Shown here: piece by piece, positions 17,067 to 25,873 of the stretch
Layout of the letters: the number at the start of each line of letters is the position of its first letter
How positions within the stretch are numbered: the first letter of the stretch is position 1
NCBI GenBank assembly: GCA_913051785.1
Contig: CAJXCK010000009.1
Span: forward strand, 1-41,976
Reading direction: 5' to 3'
Origin: an uncultured Gammaproteobacteria bacterium
GTDB lineage: Bacteria; Pseudomonadota; Gammaproteobacteria; Pseudomonadales; Azotimanducaceae
DNA length: 41,976 nucleotides
Translations under genes and position numbers: made by a program
The notes under the pieces: generated by a model
Seen by the model: the letters and a program-made list of their open reading frames with translations, nothing else
What the model was told of the DNA's origin: nothing
The model's database searches: none

Positions 17067-17821
17067 GCTTATTACTTGATGTCTTAGAAAAGAATGCACT
17101 CATTACAGCGTTTGTTGTCGTGGCCCTCGTGTTGTGGTTCTCGAATTTATTGGCGAAAAAGTTGTTCGCTGGGAAAATCCATGGTTCCGCAATAGCGTTA
17201 GTCGTTGGGCTAACCCTTGCTTATGTTGGTGGCTTATTTACCGGCGGGGATAAAGGGCTCGCCGACATAACCATGTTTTCGGGGCTTGGCATCTTAGGCG
17301 GAGCCATGTTTAGAGATTTTGCAATTGTCGCTACTGCCTATGGAGCGGAATTGGATGCACTTAAAAGAGCAGGTTGGATTGGATCTTTGTCCGTTTTAGT
17401 TGGGGTCGTGTTGTCTTTTTTTATCGGAGCTTTGGTAGCTATTGTTGCGGGATTTGAGGATGCTGTTTCGGTAACAACTATTGGAGCGGGCACGGCAACC
17501 TTCATTGTTGGGCCGGTCACTGGCTCTGCGTTGGGAGCTGACTCGTCAGTTATTGCGTTAAGCATAGCCGCAGGTCTGGTTAAGTCGATTGTCGTGATGA
17601 TAGGCACTCCATTAGTAGCAAAAAGAATCGGTCTGAACGATGCAAGGTCAGCGATGGTATTCGGAGGATTAATGGGTACGAATAGCGGAGTAGCTGCAGG
17701 TCTCGCCGCTACTGACCCCAAGTTGGTTCCATACGGAGCTATGACGGCGACATTTTATACGGGAGTAGGGTGTCTTATAGTCCCTTCGCTGCTGTATTTT
17801 CTGGTCAGCCTTGTTCTATAA
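17063..17821 (+). CDS. madM: Malonate transporter subunit MadM
   Basis: This 252-residue membrane protein is the larger subunit of the MadLM malonate:sodium symporter, with roughly eight transmembrane helices and Gly-rich stretches such as TTIGAGTATFIVGPVTGSA and GLMGTNSGVAAGLAATDP. Length and gene order (L then M, 4-base ATGA overlap) match the family. It should sit in the inner membrane and import malonate or a close analogue. Its stop codon lies 5 bases from the converging ABM-domain gene. There is no nearby malonate-degrading enzyme; the upstream PhyH oxygenase is the only candidate partner on the strand. Confidence 0.93.
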   Translation: MSLLLDVLEKNALITAFVVVALVLWFSNLLAKKLFAGKIHGSAIALVVGLTLAYVGGLFTGGDKGLADITMFSGLGILGGAMFRDFAIVATAYGAELDALKRAGWIGSLSVLVGVVLSFFIGALVAIVAGFEDAVSVTTIGAGTATFIVGPVTGSALGADSSVIALSIAAGLVKSIVVMIGTPLVAKRIGLNDARSAMVFGGLMGTNSGVAAGLAATDPKLVPYGAMTATFYTGVGCLIVPSLLYFLVSLVL

Positions 17822-17826
17822 CTTAG

Positions 17827-18114
17827 TTAAATTAGTTTGGACGAGAGGTGTGGCTCTCGCTGAACTTTAGGCACGACTTCGGTCATGTAGACATTCAAAA
17901 AATTCTCTGTCTTTCGATGAGCGTCCAAGGCTTCTTCCGACTCCCACTGTTCGATGAGAAAAAAAAGTTCTCGATCGCTCTGTGATTGATAGACCTCAAA
18001 TCGTTCGCATCCGATCTCTTTTTTTGAAATGGTAGCTTGTTGAATCAGTAGCGCTTGTATTTGATTTGTATCTTCGGGGTTGGAGACACGGAGAATAACG
18101 TTGTTGAAAACCAT
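17827..18114 (-). CDS. ABM-domain monooxygenase-like protein (YgiN type)
   Basis: This 95-residue protein is a single dimeric ferredoxin-like ABM (antibiotic biosynthesis monooxygenase) domain. It shows the pattern EIGCERFEVYQSQSDRELFFLIEQWESEEALDAHRKTENF, in which the last strand and helix (WESEEALDAHRKTENF) are diagnostic. Members such as YgiN oxidise quinols or act on polycyclic substrates without a cofactor; some only bind ligands. It is short but full length for the family. It converges with madM (5 bases) and diverges from the esterase gene across 77 bases, so it may be co-regulated with the esterase operon. Specific activity unknown. Confidence 0.88.
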   Translation of the reverse strand: MVFNNVILRVSNPEDTNQIQALLIQQATISKKEIGCERFEVYQSQSDRELFFLIEQWESEEALDAHRKTENFLNVYMTEVVPKVQREPHLSSKLI

Positions 18115-18191
18115 TTTTTAGGGCCTTGTTTTCTGTTCAAAATAAAAGGTGTTTTTATAAAGGTTAATTTGGCTTGGTGAAAGGAAATAGT

Positions 18192-19349
18192 ATGAAAAAC
18201 AAAATTTACCAAAAGCTCGTGGGTGCGAGTCTAGATAAGGACTCCATTGTTACGGAGGCAATGTCACTGTGGGACGGGAGTGTCCCTCTCCAGAAAGGTG
18301 ATGATTTGATTGATAAGCCAACCTTAAGTGTCCACCTCCCTGACGCGTCTAATTCCACTGGCTGCGGTGTTGTTGTAAATCCTGGAGGCGGTTATCGCTC
18401 GCTCGCTTCTGACCATGAGGGTCTCCAGGTAGCGAAATGGTTTAATAGAATTGGGATTGCTGCCTTTGTCTTACGTTATAGGCTTGGCCCAAAATACACC
18501 ACCGACGTATCGTTGGTAGATGGCGTGCGTGCTCTGAAGCTAATACGGTTCTTTGCCGAGCATTTTGGGGTAGATAAGGACAGGTTGGGGATGCTGGGTT
18601 TTTCAGCCGGCGGTCACTTAGCTTGTAACGTCGGGGTTCGACACAGCTCTTTTATTTCGGAAGACCCGGATGCAATCGAACGTGAGTCTGGTAGACCTGA
18701 TTTTGTCGTACCCGTATATGCTGTAACGAATGGCGAAAAACGAGGGCGCAAGGCAAACGAGTATATAGCTATAGACAGCGAGGTCGCGGCTGACACGCCA
18801 CCTATGTTTATTGTGCACAATCATGAGGACAGCATTGTGCCAGCTTCTCAATCAACGCTTTTGTATGACGCCCTGTTGAAAGTCGGAGTTAACGCGGAAC
18901 TTCATATTTTTAACGACGGGGATCATGGTCTAGGTCTTGCAGCCGGTGATCCCGATTCCGGTCAATGGACCGAGCTATTAAAACGATGGTTGGTTCGCAG
19001 GGGCTTCATGACGTCCAAGAAACGTTTGAAGGTCAAGGGGCGTGTTCTTCTGGAAAATCAAGCGATGGCGTTGGCCTGGGTTTCGTTCTTGCCAGAGGAT
19101 GCAAATCAGCCAATCGCCCGAACGAGAATAAGCCATCACTCTGATGGCTACTTTTCGATTTCAGAAACGGATGGCCCAACAGCCGGACCACATGTCATGG
19201 AAGTTATTTATGAAAGCGCTCAAGGCGAGCCCTCTATGACCGGGATCTATACCCTTGAAGACAGTCAAAAATACCACAAACGTGTTACGGTATCTGAAGG
19301 GTTAAACATCGAATTGTCTCTATCCAAAGGCGAATTGGTCATTGCGTAG
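18192..19349 (+). CDS. Alpha/beta hydrolase (acetyl-esterase-like) with an extra C-terminal beta-domain
   Basis: This protein has about 385 residues. Residues 1-265 form an acetyl-xylan-esterase-like alpha/beta hydrolase: the oxyanion segment is VVNPGGGYRSLASDHEG and the catalytic triad S138 (GFSAGGHL), D213 (HNHEDSIVP) and H245 (DGDHGLG). Residues about 270-385 (from KKRLKVKGRVLLENQ to the end) read as short beta strands, like a carboxypeptidase-regulatory or transthyretin-like domain, unusual for this family. No signal peptide is seen. The ATG at 18192 is preferred to a TTG at 18174, because AAAGGA sits just upstream. It heads an operon with a DUF3604 lipoprotein and two MFS transporters. 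Substrate probably an ester of a sugar or phenol (inference). Confidence 0.88.
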   Translation: MKNKIYQKLVGASLDKDSIVTEAMSLWDGSVPLQKGDDLIDKPTLSVHLPDASNSTGCGVVVNPGGGYRSLASDHEGLQVAKWFNRIGIAAFVLRYRLGPKYTTDVSLVDGVRALKLIRFFAEHFGVDKDRLGMLGFSAGGHLACNVGVRHSSFISEDPDAIERESGRPDFVVPVYAVTNGEKRGRKANEYIAIDSEVAADTPPMFIVHNHEDSIVPASQSTLLYDALLKVGVNAELHIFNDGDHGLGLAAGDPDSGQWTELLKRWLVRRGFMTSKKRLKVKGRVLLENQAMALAWVSFLPEDANQPIARTRISHHSDGYFSISETDGPTAGPHVMEVIYESAQGEPSMTGIYTLEDSQKYHKRVTVSEGLNIELSLSKGELVIA

Positions 19350-19372
19350 CGCAAGTCGAGAGGGGGATCTTT

Positions 19373-21409
19373 ATGAGAGTTTGGATTACCACGTTGGTGG
19401 TGCTTGTTCCGTTTATTTTAATGAGCGGTTGTCAGGATCAGACCCTCAAAATTGATGATTATGCAGAAGAAGCTTCAGTGGTTAGGGCTTCAGGTAGCGA
19501 CCTGGCGGTAAATCCCGATCGATCAGTCTTTTTTGGTGATCTTCACGTCCATACTTCGAACTCTTTTGACGCGTACCTTTTAGGTAACACCGTGTCACCC
19601 AGCGACGGTTATCGCTATGCGAAAGGAGAGGAGGTGGTGAATTCTTTTGGTATCTCGATGCAGCTGCGAGAACCACTCGATTTTTATGCCGTCACCGATC
19701 ACGGTCTTTTTATGGGCATCGTTGATGACTGGGCGGATCCATCAAGCGAACTGGCGAGCATTTCGGGGACGAAGCCTTTTCATGATATTAATAAAGACGA
19801 TAATTTGGATAGTTATTCCGCTCAAAAGCGAACCGTCTTATTCCGGGAAAGCTTTGGTCGGCTTGCGGCCGAGCAAGCTGGTTTTTTTGCAAAAGCGAAG
19901 GCTTTTTTTTCAGGTAATGTGTTGGACGCTACCGTAGGTTACGACAACGATTTGCACCTCTCGGCCTGGCGCGAAGCGATAGAAGCAGCGGAGTTGCATA
20001 ATGATCCCGGTGAGTTCACCGCGTTTATTGGTTATGAATGGACGTCGTCGACTCCGCTGCCTCAAAGAGCTGCTTATCATCGCAACGTGATATTTAGAGG
20101 TTCGAGCGCGCCGAAGCGACCCTTCACTCGATACGATGACCACGAGCCGGAAGGACTCTGGGGATGGCAAGATAAGCTAAGGGCTCTTGGCGCCGATAGT
20201 TTGGCCATACCCCACAATTCCAATCAGTCAGACGGTCAAGTTTTTCGCCTGAACTATTCTGATGGGAGGTCTATAGACAAAGCGTTTGCTGATCTGAGAA
20301 TGCGCAATGAGCCATTGGTTGAGATTACTCAAGTCAAAGGCACCTCGGAAACCCATCCCAGACTTTCGCCTCAAGATGAATGGGCTGATTTTGAAATATT
20401 GAATACCCGGAAAGGCAAGGTAACCCAATTCAGCAATCCGAATGGAAGCTATGCTCGTCAGGCCATCGCCAATGGCTTGGCGTTAGAGCAAGAAGGTAGA
20501 GGAAATCCATTTAAAATAGGTTTCGTGGGAGCGAGTGACACCCATAACTCTGCGCCTTCGTTCGATGAATCAAATTATTTTGGATCGGCCGCCTTGAGTG
20601 GTACCGCCGAAAACAGAGGATCGGTGCCACTTTCTGAAGCGCGCTCAAAATATTTAGCTAGCTTGCCGGAGACGCTGCAGCAGAGGTCGAGTTTGCTGGA
20701 TGAAGGTGGAAAGAAATATTTTGGACGACGGGGCACCCAGTTTAGTGCTTCTGGGCTCGCTGCCGTCTGGGCGGAAGAGAATACCAGGGAGTCGTTGTTT
20801 TTGGCGATGCGGCGCAAGGAAACTTATGGGACCTCTGGCAACCGGATTAAATTGCGCTTTTTTGGCGGATTGAACTACGAGTCATTGCGATTAGAAGACG
20901 AGGATTTGATTAATAACGCCTATGAGAAGGGCGTGCCAATGGGCTCGGACTTGGTTGTCGTTGATGGCGAAGCGCCTCGCTTTATAGTTTGGGCTCAGAG
21001 AGACAAACATGGCGCCCCGCTTCAAAGGCTACAAGTCATCAAGGTTTGGTACGACGGAAGCTATCGAAAACAGATTCGTGAAGAAGTATTTGATGTGGCC
21101 TGTTCTGACAGCTTAACGGTCGACCCTAATACGAATAGGTGCCCAGATAATGGTGCAATGGTTGATCTAGGGGACTGTTCGATTTCTACCGATCGAGGAG
21201 CCAATGAATTAAAAGTTTTTTGGCAAGATCCGCAGTTCGATCCTGATATTAATGCCAGTTATTACGTGCGCGTTTTGGAGAATCCGAGCTGTCGCTGGAG
21301 CACTTGGGATGCGATCAGAGCTAAAGTTGAACCACGCCAAGGTCTTCCCCTAACGATTCAGGAGCGCGCCTGGTCCTCACCGATCTGGGTCTACTCGAGC
21401 AACGATTAA
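19373..21409 (+). CDS. DUF3604 (PHP-like) lipoprotein, predicted metal-dependent hydrolase
   Basis: This 678-residue protein starts with a lipoprotein signal (LMSGC, lipidated Cys 20) and should be anchored in the envelope. The mature part is the DUF3604 family, distantly related to PHP phosphoesterases. Metal-binding motifs in order are GDLHVHTSNSFD, YAVTDHG, IPHNSN and GASDTHN. The catalysed reaction of the family is not established; many members sit in gene clusters for marine organic-acid or ester breakdown, which matches this context. It lies 23 bases behind the esterase and 14 bases before the first MFS gene. The combination suggests that it processes a substrate outside the cytoplasm whose product is then imported. 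I give no substrate. Confidence 0.88.
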   Translation: MRVWITTLVVLVPFILMSGCQDQTLKIDDYAEEASVVRASGSDLAVNPDRSVFFGDLHVHTSNSFDAYLLGNTVSPSDGYRYAKGEEVVNSFGISMQLREPLDFYAVTDHGLFMGIVDDWADPSSELASISGTKPFHDINKDDNLDSYSAQKRTVLFRESFGRLAAEQAGFFAKAKAFFSGNVLDATVGYDNDLHLSAWREAIEAAELHNDPGEFTAFIGYEWTSSTPLPQRAAYHRNVIFRGSSAPKRPFTRYDDHEPEGLWGWQDKLRALGADSLAIPHNSNQSDGQVFRLNYSDGRSIDKAFADLRMRNEPLVEITQVKGTSETHPRLSPQDEWADFEILNTRKGKVTQFSNPNGSYARQAIANGLALEQEGRGNPFKIGFVGASDTHNSAPSFDESNYFGSAALSGTAENRGSVPLSEARSKYLASLPETLQQRSSLLDEGGKKYFGRRGTQFSASGLAAVWAEENTRESLFLAMRRKETYGTSGNRIKLRFFGGLNYESLRLEDEDLINNAYEKGVPMGSDLVVVDGEAPRFIVWAQRDKHGAPLQRLQVIKVWYDGSYRKQIREEVFDVACSDSLTVDPNTNRCPDNGAMVDLGDCSISTDRGANELKVFWQDPQFDPDINASYYVRVLENPSCRWSTWDAIRAKVEPRQGLPLTIQERAWSSPIWVYSSND

Positions 21410-21423
21410 AGCGGAGGGTTGTT

Positions 21424-22704
21424 ATGACGGACTTAGCCGAGTCAAGAGAAGGGTTCTGGAAAACCCGTTATACAGTCGTATTAATGTGTTTTGCGGCAAC
21501 TTTCGTTTGTTACATCGATCGAGTGAATATCTCAGTAGCAATTATTCCAATGGCGGAAGAGTTCAAATGGGATCTAGAGACGCAGGGAGCGATCCTGTCT
21601 TCGTTTTATGTCGGTTATTTGTTGATGCAGGTTGGTGGAGGATTTTTGGCCGACAAATTTGGCGGAAAAACCGTCCTGGGTTTGGGAGTCTTGGTTTGGT
21701 CCGCTTTTACCTTTATCACCCCCTGGGCGGCTTTTTCCGGTTTGGTTGGTCTTTTTCTGGCTCGAATTGGGATGGGCTTAGGAGAGGCTGTAACGTTTCC
21801 CTCAGTCTATAGTCTGATAACCCGATGGTTTCCCGTAAACGAGAAGGCCAAAGCAGTCGCGCTGAACGCGAGTGGTATTCCAATTGGTACCGTATTCGCT
21901 CTTTTGGTCACACCGGTCATAGTTGCCGAGTTAGGTTGGGAATGGGCTTTTTATCTCTTTGGTTTGGTCGGTGTCGTCTGGTACGTCGCATGGCGCTATT
22001 TAGTAACGACTCTGCCGCAAGAACATCCAAGGATCTCTAAAACAGAGCTCGATCATATAGAAGCTAATGCTCCAGCGGATGGGATAGGAGAGAGCCCACC
22101 AGTTATATTTTTTCTCAAAAGCAAGGCTGTTTGGGCGATTGTTGTCGCCCATTTTTGCAATAATTGGACTCTTTACGTGATTCTTTCCTGGTTACCCAAG
22201 TATGTTAATGACGGTTTAGGCGTGCCATTTGCCGCGATTGGCCTGATCGCGATGCTACCCCACATCACCTCTTTTTTGTGTCTCAACATCATGGGAAATA
22301 TTGCTGACAGGCTTATAGAAAAGGGATGGAGTGTAACCTTTGTTAGAAAATTGATGCAGACGATAGCTTTTGGTGGACTTGCCATCTGTTTACTTCTGAT
22401 TACTCAGGTTGAAGAAGTCTGGGCGGCTATCGGCCTCCTTTGCTTAGGAAAATTATTTGGCGCTGCTGGAATTGGCGGGCACAGCGTGAATCACATGGAT
22501 ATCGGCCCTAAATATGCTGGGACGCTCATGGGGATTACCAACACCTTTGCCACATTGCCTGGGATAGTGGCGGTTTATGCCACAGGTTATATTCTGCAAG
22601 CGACCGGTTCTTGGGATCTGGTTTTCATTGTCACCGCAGGAGTGACTTTATTTGGTATGGTTTTCTATTTGCTTTTTGCAACGGGTGAAAAACAATTCGA
22701 TTGA
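21424..22704 (+). CDS. MFS transporter, anion:cation symporter (ACS) type
   Basis: This 426-residue transporter has twelve predicted membrane helices. The opening TRYTVVLMCFAATFVCYIDRVNISVAIIPMAEEF and the loop LADKFGGKTVLG are typical of the ACS family, whose members import organic acids such as glucarate, hexuronate, phthalate or 4-hydroxyphenylacetate with protons. A GGAGGG ribosome site lies before the ATG, 14 bases after the DUF3604 gene. It is the third gene of the esterase operon. The acid substrate is unknown, but the context suggests the product of the hydrolase or DUF3604 enzyme. Confidence 0.92.
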   Translation: MTDLAESREGFWKTRYTVVLMCFAATFVCYIDRVNISVAIIPMAEEFKWDLETQGAILSSFYVGYLLMQVGGGFLADKFGGKTVLGLGVLVWSAFTFITPWAAFSGLVGLFLARIGMGLGEAVTFPSVYSLITRWFPVNEKAKAVALNASGIPIGTVFALLVTPVIVAELGWEWAFYLFGLVGVVWYVAWRYLVTTLPQEHPRISKTELDHIEANAPADGIGESPPVIFFLKSKAVWAIVVAHFCNNWTLYVILSWLPKYVNDGLGVPFAAIGLIAMLPHITSFLCLNIMGNIADRLIEKGWSVTFVRKLMQTIAFGGLAICLLLITQVEEVWAAIGLLCLGKLFGAAGIGGHSVNHMDIGPKYAGTLMGITNTFATLPGIVAVYATGYILQATGSWDLVFIVTAGVTLFGMVFYLLFATGEKQFD

Positions 22705-22737
22705 CCGTGGCTTTTCGTTTTTTTTGGGGGGCGATGC

Positions 22738-24357
22738 ATGAGTTCTGAAAATGGTTCTGAAGAAGGTTCGAAGGATCAGCCCAAGCAACAACTTGGCGGC
22801 AAATACGCCCATTATGTTTTGTTTGTATTGGTTATTGTTTATGTTTTTAACTTTATTGATCGCAATATCCTCTCAATTTTAAACGAGGAGATTCAGGCGG
22901 ATTTAGGCGTTAGCGACGCCGATATGGGGCTCCTCTACGGGACTGTATTCGCGGTTTTTTACTCAGTCTTTGGGATTCCTCTCGCAAGATTTGCGGACGT
23001 TTGGGTTCGAAGGAGTCTGATTTCAATTGGCTTGATGTTCTGGAGTGCGATGACCGCAATGTCTGGTTTTGCTCGGTCTTTCGGGATGCTTGCCATATTT
23101 AGGGTCGGGGTTGGTATCGGCGAGGCGAGTGCCTCTCCGGCGGCCTATTCGATGCTTGCGGATTATTATCCCCAGCGACTTAGGGCAACCGTGATTGCGA
23201 TTTATTCATCTGGGGTTTACATCGGTGGAGGAATCGGTCTTTTCCTCGGCGGTTTCATCATGGAAACCTGGAATTCGAGTTTTCCAGACCCTGTTTCGGC
23301 ACCTCTTGGTTTAAAAGGATGGCAAGCCTCATTCCTTGCGGTGGGTATTCCAGGAATATTAATGGCTCTGTGGGTACGGACATTGCGCGAGCCTATACGG
23401 GGCCTGTCAGAGGGAATCGTTACCCCGCAGCACCCTAATCCGGTGGGCGTTCTTTTGACTGAGTCCGCCGCGATGATTCCGATTCTGAATCTTTTTGGGT
23501 TGGCCAGGGTAGGGGCTTCGATCCCGGTCAACCTGATTGGCGCTTTAATCATTGCACTGTGTGCTTGGGGATTAACAGCTCTTACGGGGAGTGTTATCCA
23601 GTGGATCGCTCTTGGTACCGGTATTTATGTGGTCTTTTCTTGGGTCCAATCGCTCCGAGCTCGCGATCCGGTCACCTATGAAATGATCTTTAAATCAAAA
23701 GCGATGATTTATACGATGATTGCTTTTCCCACTATTTCCTTTGTGACTTATGGCGTTGGTTTTTGGACGGCGCCATTGTTGCTCCGGTTACACGACACCT
23801 CAGCGACTGAAGTAGGCATGTATATTGGGCTTGGCTCGGCGCTAGGAGGCCTCCTGGGCGTTACGTTGGGGGGATATTTCGGAGACAAATTCAAGGATAG
23901 ACATCCGGCTGGAAGATTATTAATCGGTTATATTGCCGTAATTGGGACGGTACCTTTAGTTTTGTGGATGATCTATACAGATAGCTTAATGTGGGCCTTT
24001 GCTCTCAATTTCGTTCATCACCTATTTAGTGCGTGCTGGCCGGGAATTCCTCCGAGCACTGCAGCCGATTTAGTGCTTCCAAGGATGAGGGCGGTGGCCG
24101 GAGCGTACTATATTCTTGTGAATACGATGATTGGTTTAGCCCTGGGGCCCTATGTTATGGGCCAGTTATCGGATTCTTTTGCTGCTACTGGTATGGATCC
24201 CGCAACTTCATTGAGAACGGCGATAGCGTGTTCGATGCTCATTTTTGTGTTAACGCTTATCTTTTTGACACTGGCATGGCGGAATCTACCTAAAGACGAA
24301 GCGAGCCGGCTTGATAGGGCAAGGGCTTTGGGTGAGACAGTAGAGCAGGTCTCGTGA
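22738..24357 (+). CDS. MFS transporter, spinster-like
   Basis: This 539-residue transporter is longer than most MFS members, mainly because of an expanded central loop region with extra hydrophobic segments (about residues 235-310). The opening VFNFIDRNILSILNEEIQADLGVSDADMGLLYG and the segment FRVGVGIGEASASPAAYSMLADYYPQ are characteristic of spinster-type and related bacterial MFS carriers of organic acids or lipophilic compounds. A Gly-rich GGGGGGC-type ribosome site precedes the ATG, 33 bases after the first MFS gene. A second, unrelated MFS carrier in one operon suggests import plus export of related compounds, or two substrates. It converges on the nitroreductase gene (16 bases). Confidence 0.9.
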   Translation: MSSENGSEEGSKDQPKQQLGGKYAHYVLFVLVIVYVFNFIDRNILSILNEEIQADLGVSDADMGLLYGTVFAVFYSVFGIPLARFADVWVRRSLISIGLMFWSAMTAMSGFARSFGMLAIFRVGVGIGEASASPAAYSMLADYYPQRLRATVIAIYSSGVYIGGGIGLFLGGFIMETWNSSFPDPVSAPLGLKGWQASFLAVGIPGILMALWVRTLREPIRGLSEGIVTPQHPNPVGVLLTESAAMIPILNLFGLARVGASIPVNLIGALIIALCAWGLTALTGSVIQWIALGTGIYVVFSWVQSLRARDPVTYEMIFKSKAMIYTMIAFPTISFVTYGVGFWTAPLLLRLHDTSATEVGMYIGLGSALGGLLGVTLGGYFGDKFKDRHPAGRLLIGYIAVIGTVPLVLWMIYTDSLMWAFALNFVHHLFSACWPGIPPSTAADLVLPRMRAVAGAYYILVNTMIGLALGPYVMGQLSDSFAATGMDPATSLRTAIACSMLIFVLTLIFLTLAWRNLPKDEASRLDRARALGETVEQVS

Positions 24358-24373
24358 CTGCGCGTTCTAGAAG

Positions 24374-25051
24374 TTAGTTTCGAAATGAAACATTCTCTAA
24401 AAGTGGAGCTCTCGTTGTTTTTGCTTCGTTGACTTGCATGTTCGGATCGGGGAACCCAAAACTGATGCCGAAAAGCACTTTTACTTCAGGGCCTAAGTCG
24501 AAGGCGTCTCTAACCAGATCAGGATAGTGTCGCATTGTCCCTTGAGCGCAAGAGCCCAGCCCGTTAGCTGTCATAGCGAGCATGAGTGTTTGAGCATACA
24601 TGCCTACGTCCCAGGCGTTACCGATACCGAAGTGTTCGTTCATACACAAAAATGCAACATGTGGAGCGTCAAAGATTTCGAAGTTTCTAAAACCCACTTT
24701 GGCGCGGGCCTCTCTGTCCTCCCAAGCAACGCCCATCGAATCATAGAGCACTGCGGCGCAATCTCGCTGTCGTTGTTTCCACGGCTCGCCCATCTTTCCT
24801 TTCTTTGAAGAGATGTGGTCTGGGTTAGCTGGAATTTTGTTCCTCGCTCTTTCTATAAAAGCTTCCCTAAGTCGATCTCTTGTTTGACCTGACGCAACGA
24901 ATGTTTCCCATGGCTGTATATTTGTTCCCGATGGCGACCATCTTGCCAATTCGAACACTTTATCGAGAGTGTCCTGGGGAACAACGTCGGGTAGGAAGCC
25001 GCGAATGGATCTGCGAGCTTTTACAACTGTTTCAAAGTCACTGTTTTGCAT
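24374..25051 (-). CDS. Nitroreductase family protein
   Basis: This 225-residue FMN-binding protein shows the nitroreductase start VKARRSIRGFLPDVVPQDTLDKVFELARWSPSGTNIQPW, where the RRSIR segment binds the FMN phosphate, and the central helix GMYAQTLMLAMTANGLGSCAQGTMRHYPDLVRDAF. It is a homodimeric NAD(P)H-dependent flavin reductase that can reduce nitro groups, quinones or enoates, or remove halogen. It is last in the minus-strand operon crotonase, glyoxalase-like, nitroreductase (gaps 33 and 12 bases). That context suggests an enone or ring-reduction step in a CoA pathway rather than drug detoxification; inference. Confidence 0.92.
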   Translation of the reverse strand: MQNSDFETVVKARRSIRGFLPDVVPQDTLDKVFELARWSPSGTNIQPWETFVASGQTRDRLREAFIERARNKIPANPDHISSKKGKMGEPWKQRQRDCAAVLYDSMGVAWEDREARAKVGFRNFEIFDAPHVAFLCMNEHFGIGNAWDVGMYAQTLMLAMTANGLGSCAQGTMRHYPDLVRDAFDLGPEVKVLFGISFGFPDPNMQVNEAKTTRAPLLENVSFRN

Positions 25052-25063
25052 TTGTGGCCCTCG

Positions 25064-25840
25064 TCAATCTTCTTGGAGATACCAGCGGGTACCGCAGATA
25101 TCCACTTGATCATCTGAAATAAAACAGTTCCGCTTTTTTGCTTCTTCAAGTATCGCGTGTTTATTTTTTATCTTGATGTCCAGGCCTCCAAGCCCGGCTC
25201 CCCGGCCGTCGATAGCTTCCACAAATCGCAGAGTCACATTGTTAAAGTTGATGCTCGGCAATTGGTTTTCCATATGAACCGGAAGGTCTGTGACGGTTGC
25301 CCAGTGGTGTGCGAGTTGGAGAGGGTTATCGGATTGTAATTCAACGCCGGTAAAATCTATCGTAGTATCTTGGCAGACTTTGTCTTCCCAGCCTAAGCCT
25401 CCAACTGGATTCCAGTGTCCTTCAAATTCTTCATGTGCATCCCATTCGAGCTCCAAGAATGCGGCGACCATGTCTCTGGGGTGTAATTGGCAGAGTTCCC
25501 AACCGTCTCTTGTGCTCTCGTGAGCTACTCGAACCCCCGTATCTAGTGCTCTTTGACGAAGTCTTTGGTGTTCGGAAAGCGTATCGATTTGGGTTATGAC
25601 CATGTATCCGCCGTCTCCGCCTCTTCTCTCAAGATATCTTCCGCCTGCGGTGTTTGCTTGGGTTGGTGCGACAACTTCAAGAAAGTTCTTGCCGATGGGC
25701 ATGAGATTGTTTTCGAGCCCAAACGCCCCAACTCCTGGGTCAACATAACAAGATTTTATGCCTAGAATAGATGTGAGATCGTCTATTACTGGCGCTAGTT
25801 TTTCTGCCACCAGACAGATTTGTCGTAATTGGATTGTCAT
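25064..25840 (-). CDS. VOC-superfamily glyoxalase-like protein
   Basis: This 258-residue protein fits the Glyoxalase-like (PF13468-type) branch of the vicinal oxygen chelate fold, with two beta-alpha-beta-beta-beta modules. The first begins LRQICLVAEKLAPVIDDLTSILGI and contains FLEVVAP, the second begins FTGVELQSDNPLQLAHHWATVTD and contains VTLRFVEA. A metal site could include His, Glu and a further residue, but I cannot assign it with certainty. The ribosome site is AAGGGGGGAGAC. It is the middle gene of the three-gene operon with the dienoyl-CoA isomerase-like protein and the nitroreductase. Function unknown; dioxygenase, isomerase or binding roles are all possible. Confidence 0.87.
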   Translation of the reverse strand: MTIQLRQICLVAEKLAPVIDDLTSILGIKSCYVDPGVGAFGLENNLMPIGKNFLEVVAPTQANTAGGRYLERRGGDGGYMVITQIDTLSEHQRLRQRALDTGVRVAHESTRDGWELCQLHPRDMVAAFLELEWDAHEEFEGHWNPVGGLGWEDKVCQDTTIDFTGVELQSDNPLQLAHHWATVTDLPVHMENQLPSINFNNVTLRFVEAIDGRGAGLGGLDIKIKNKHAILEEAKKRNCFISDDQVDICGTRWYLQED

Positions 25841-25873
25841 TGTCTCCCCCCTTATTCAATCCTAGTCTGAATC

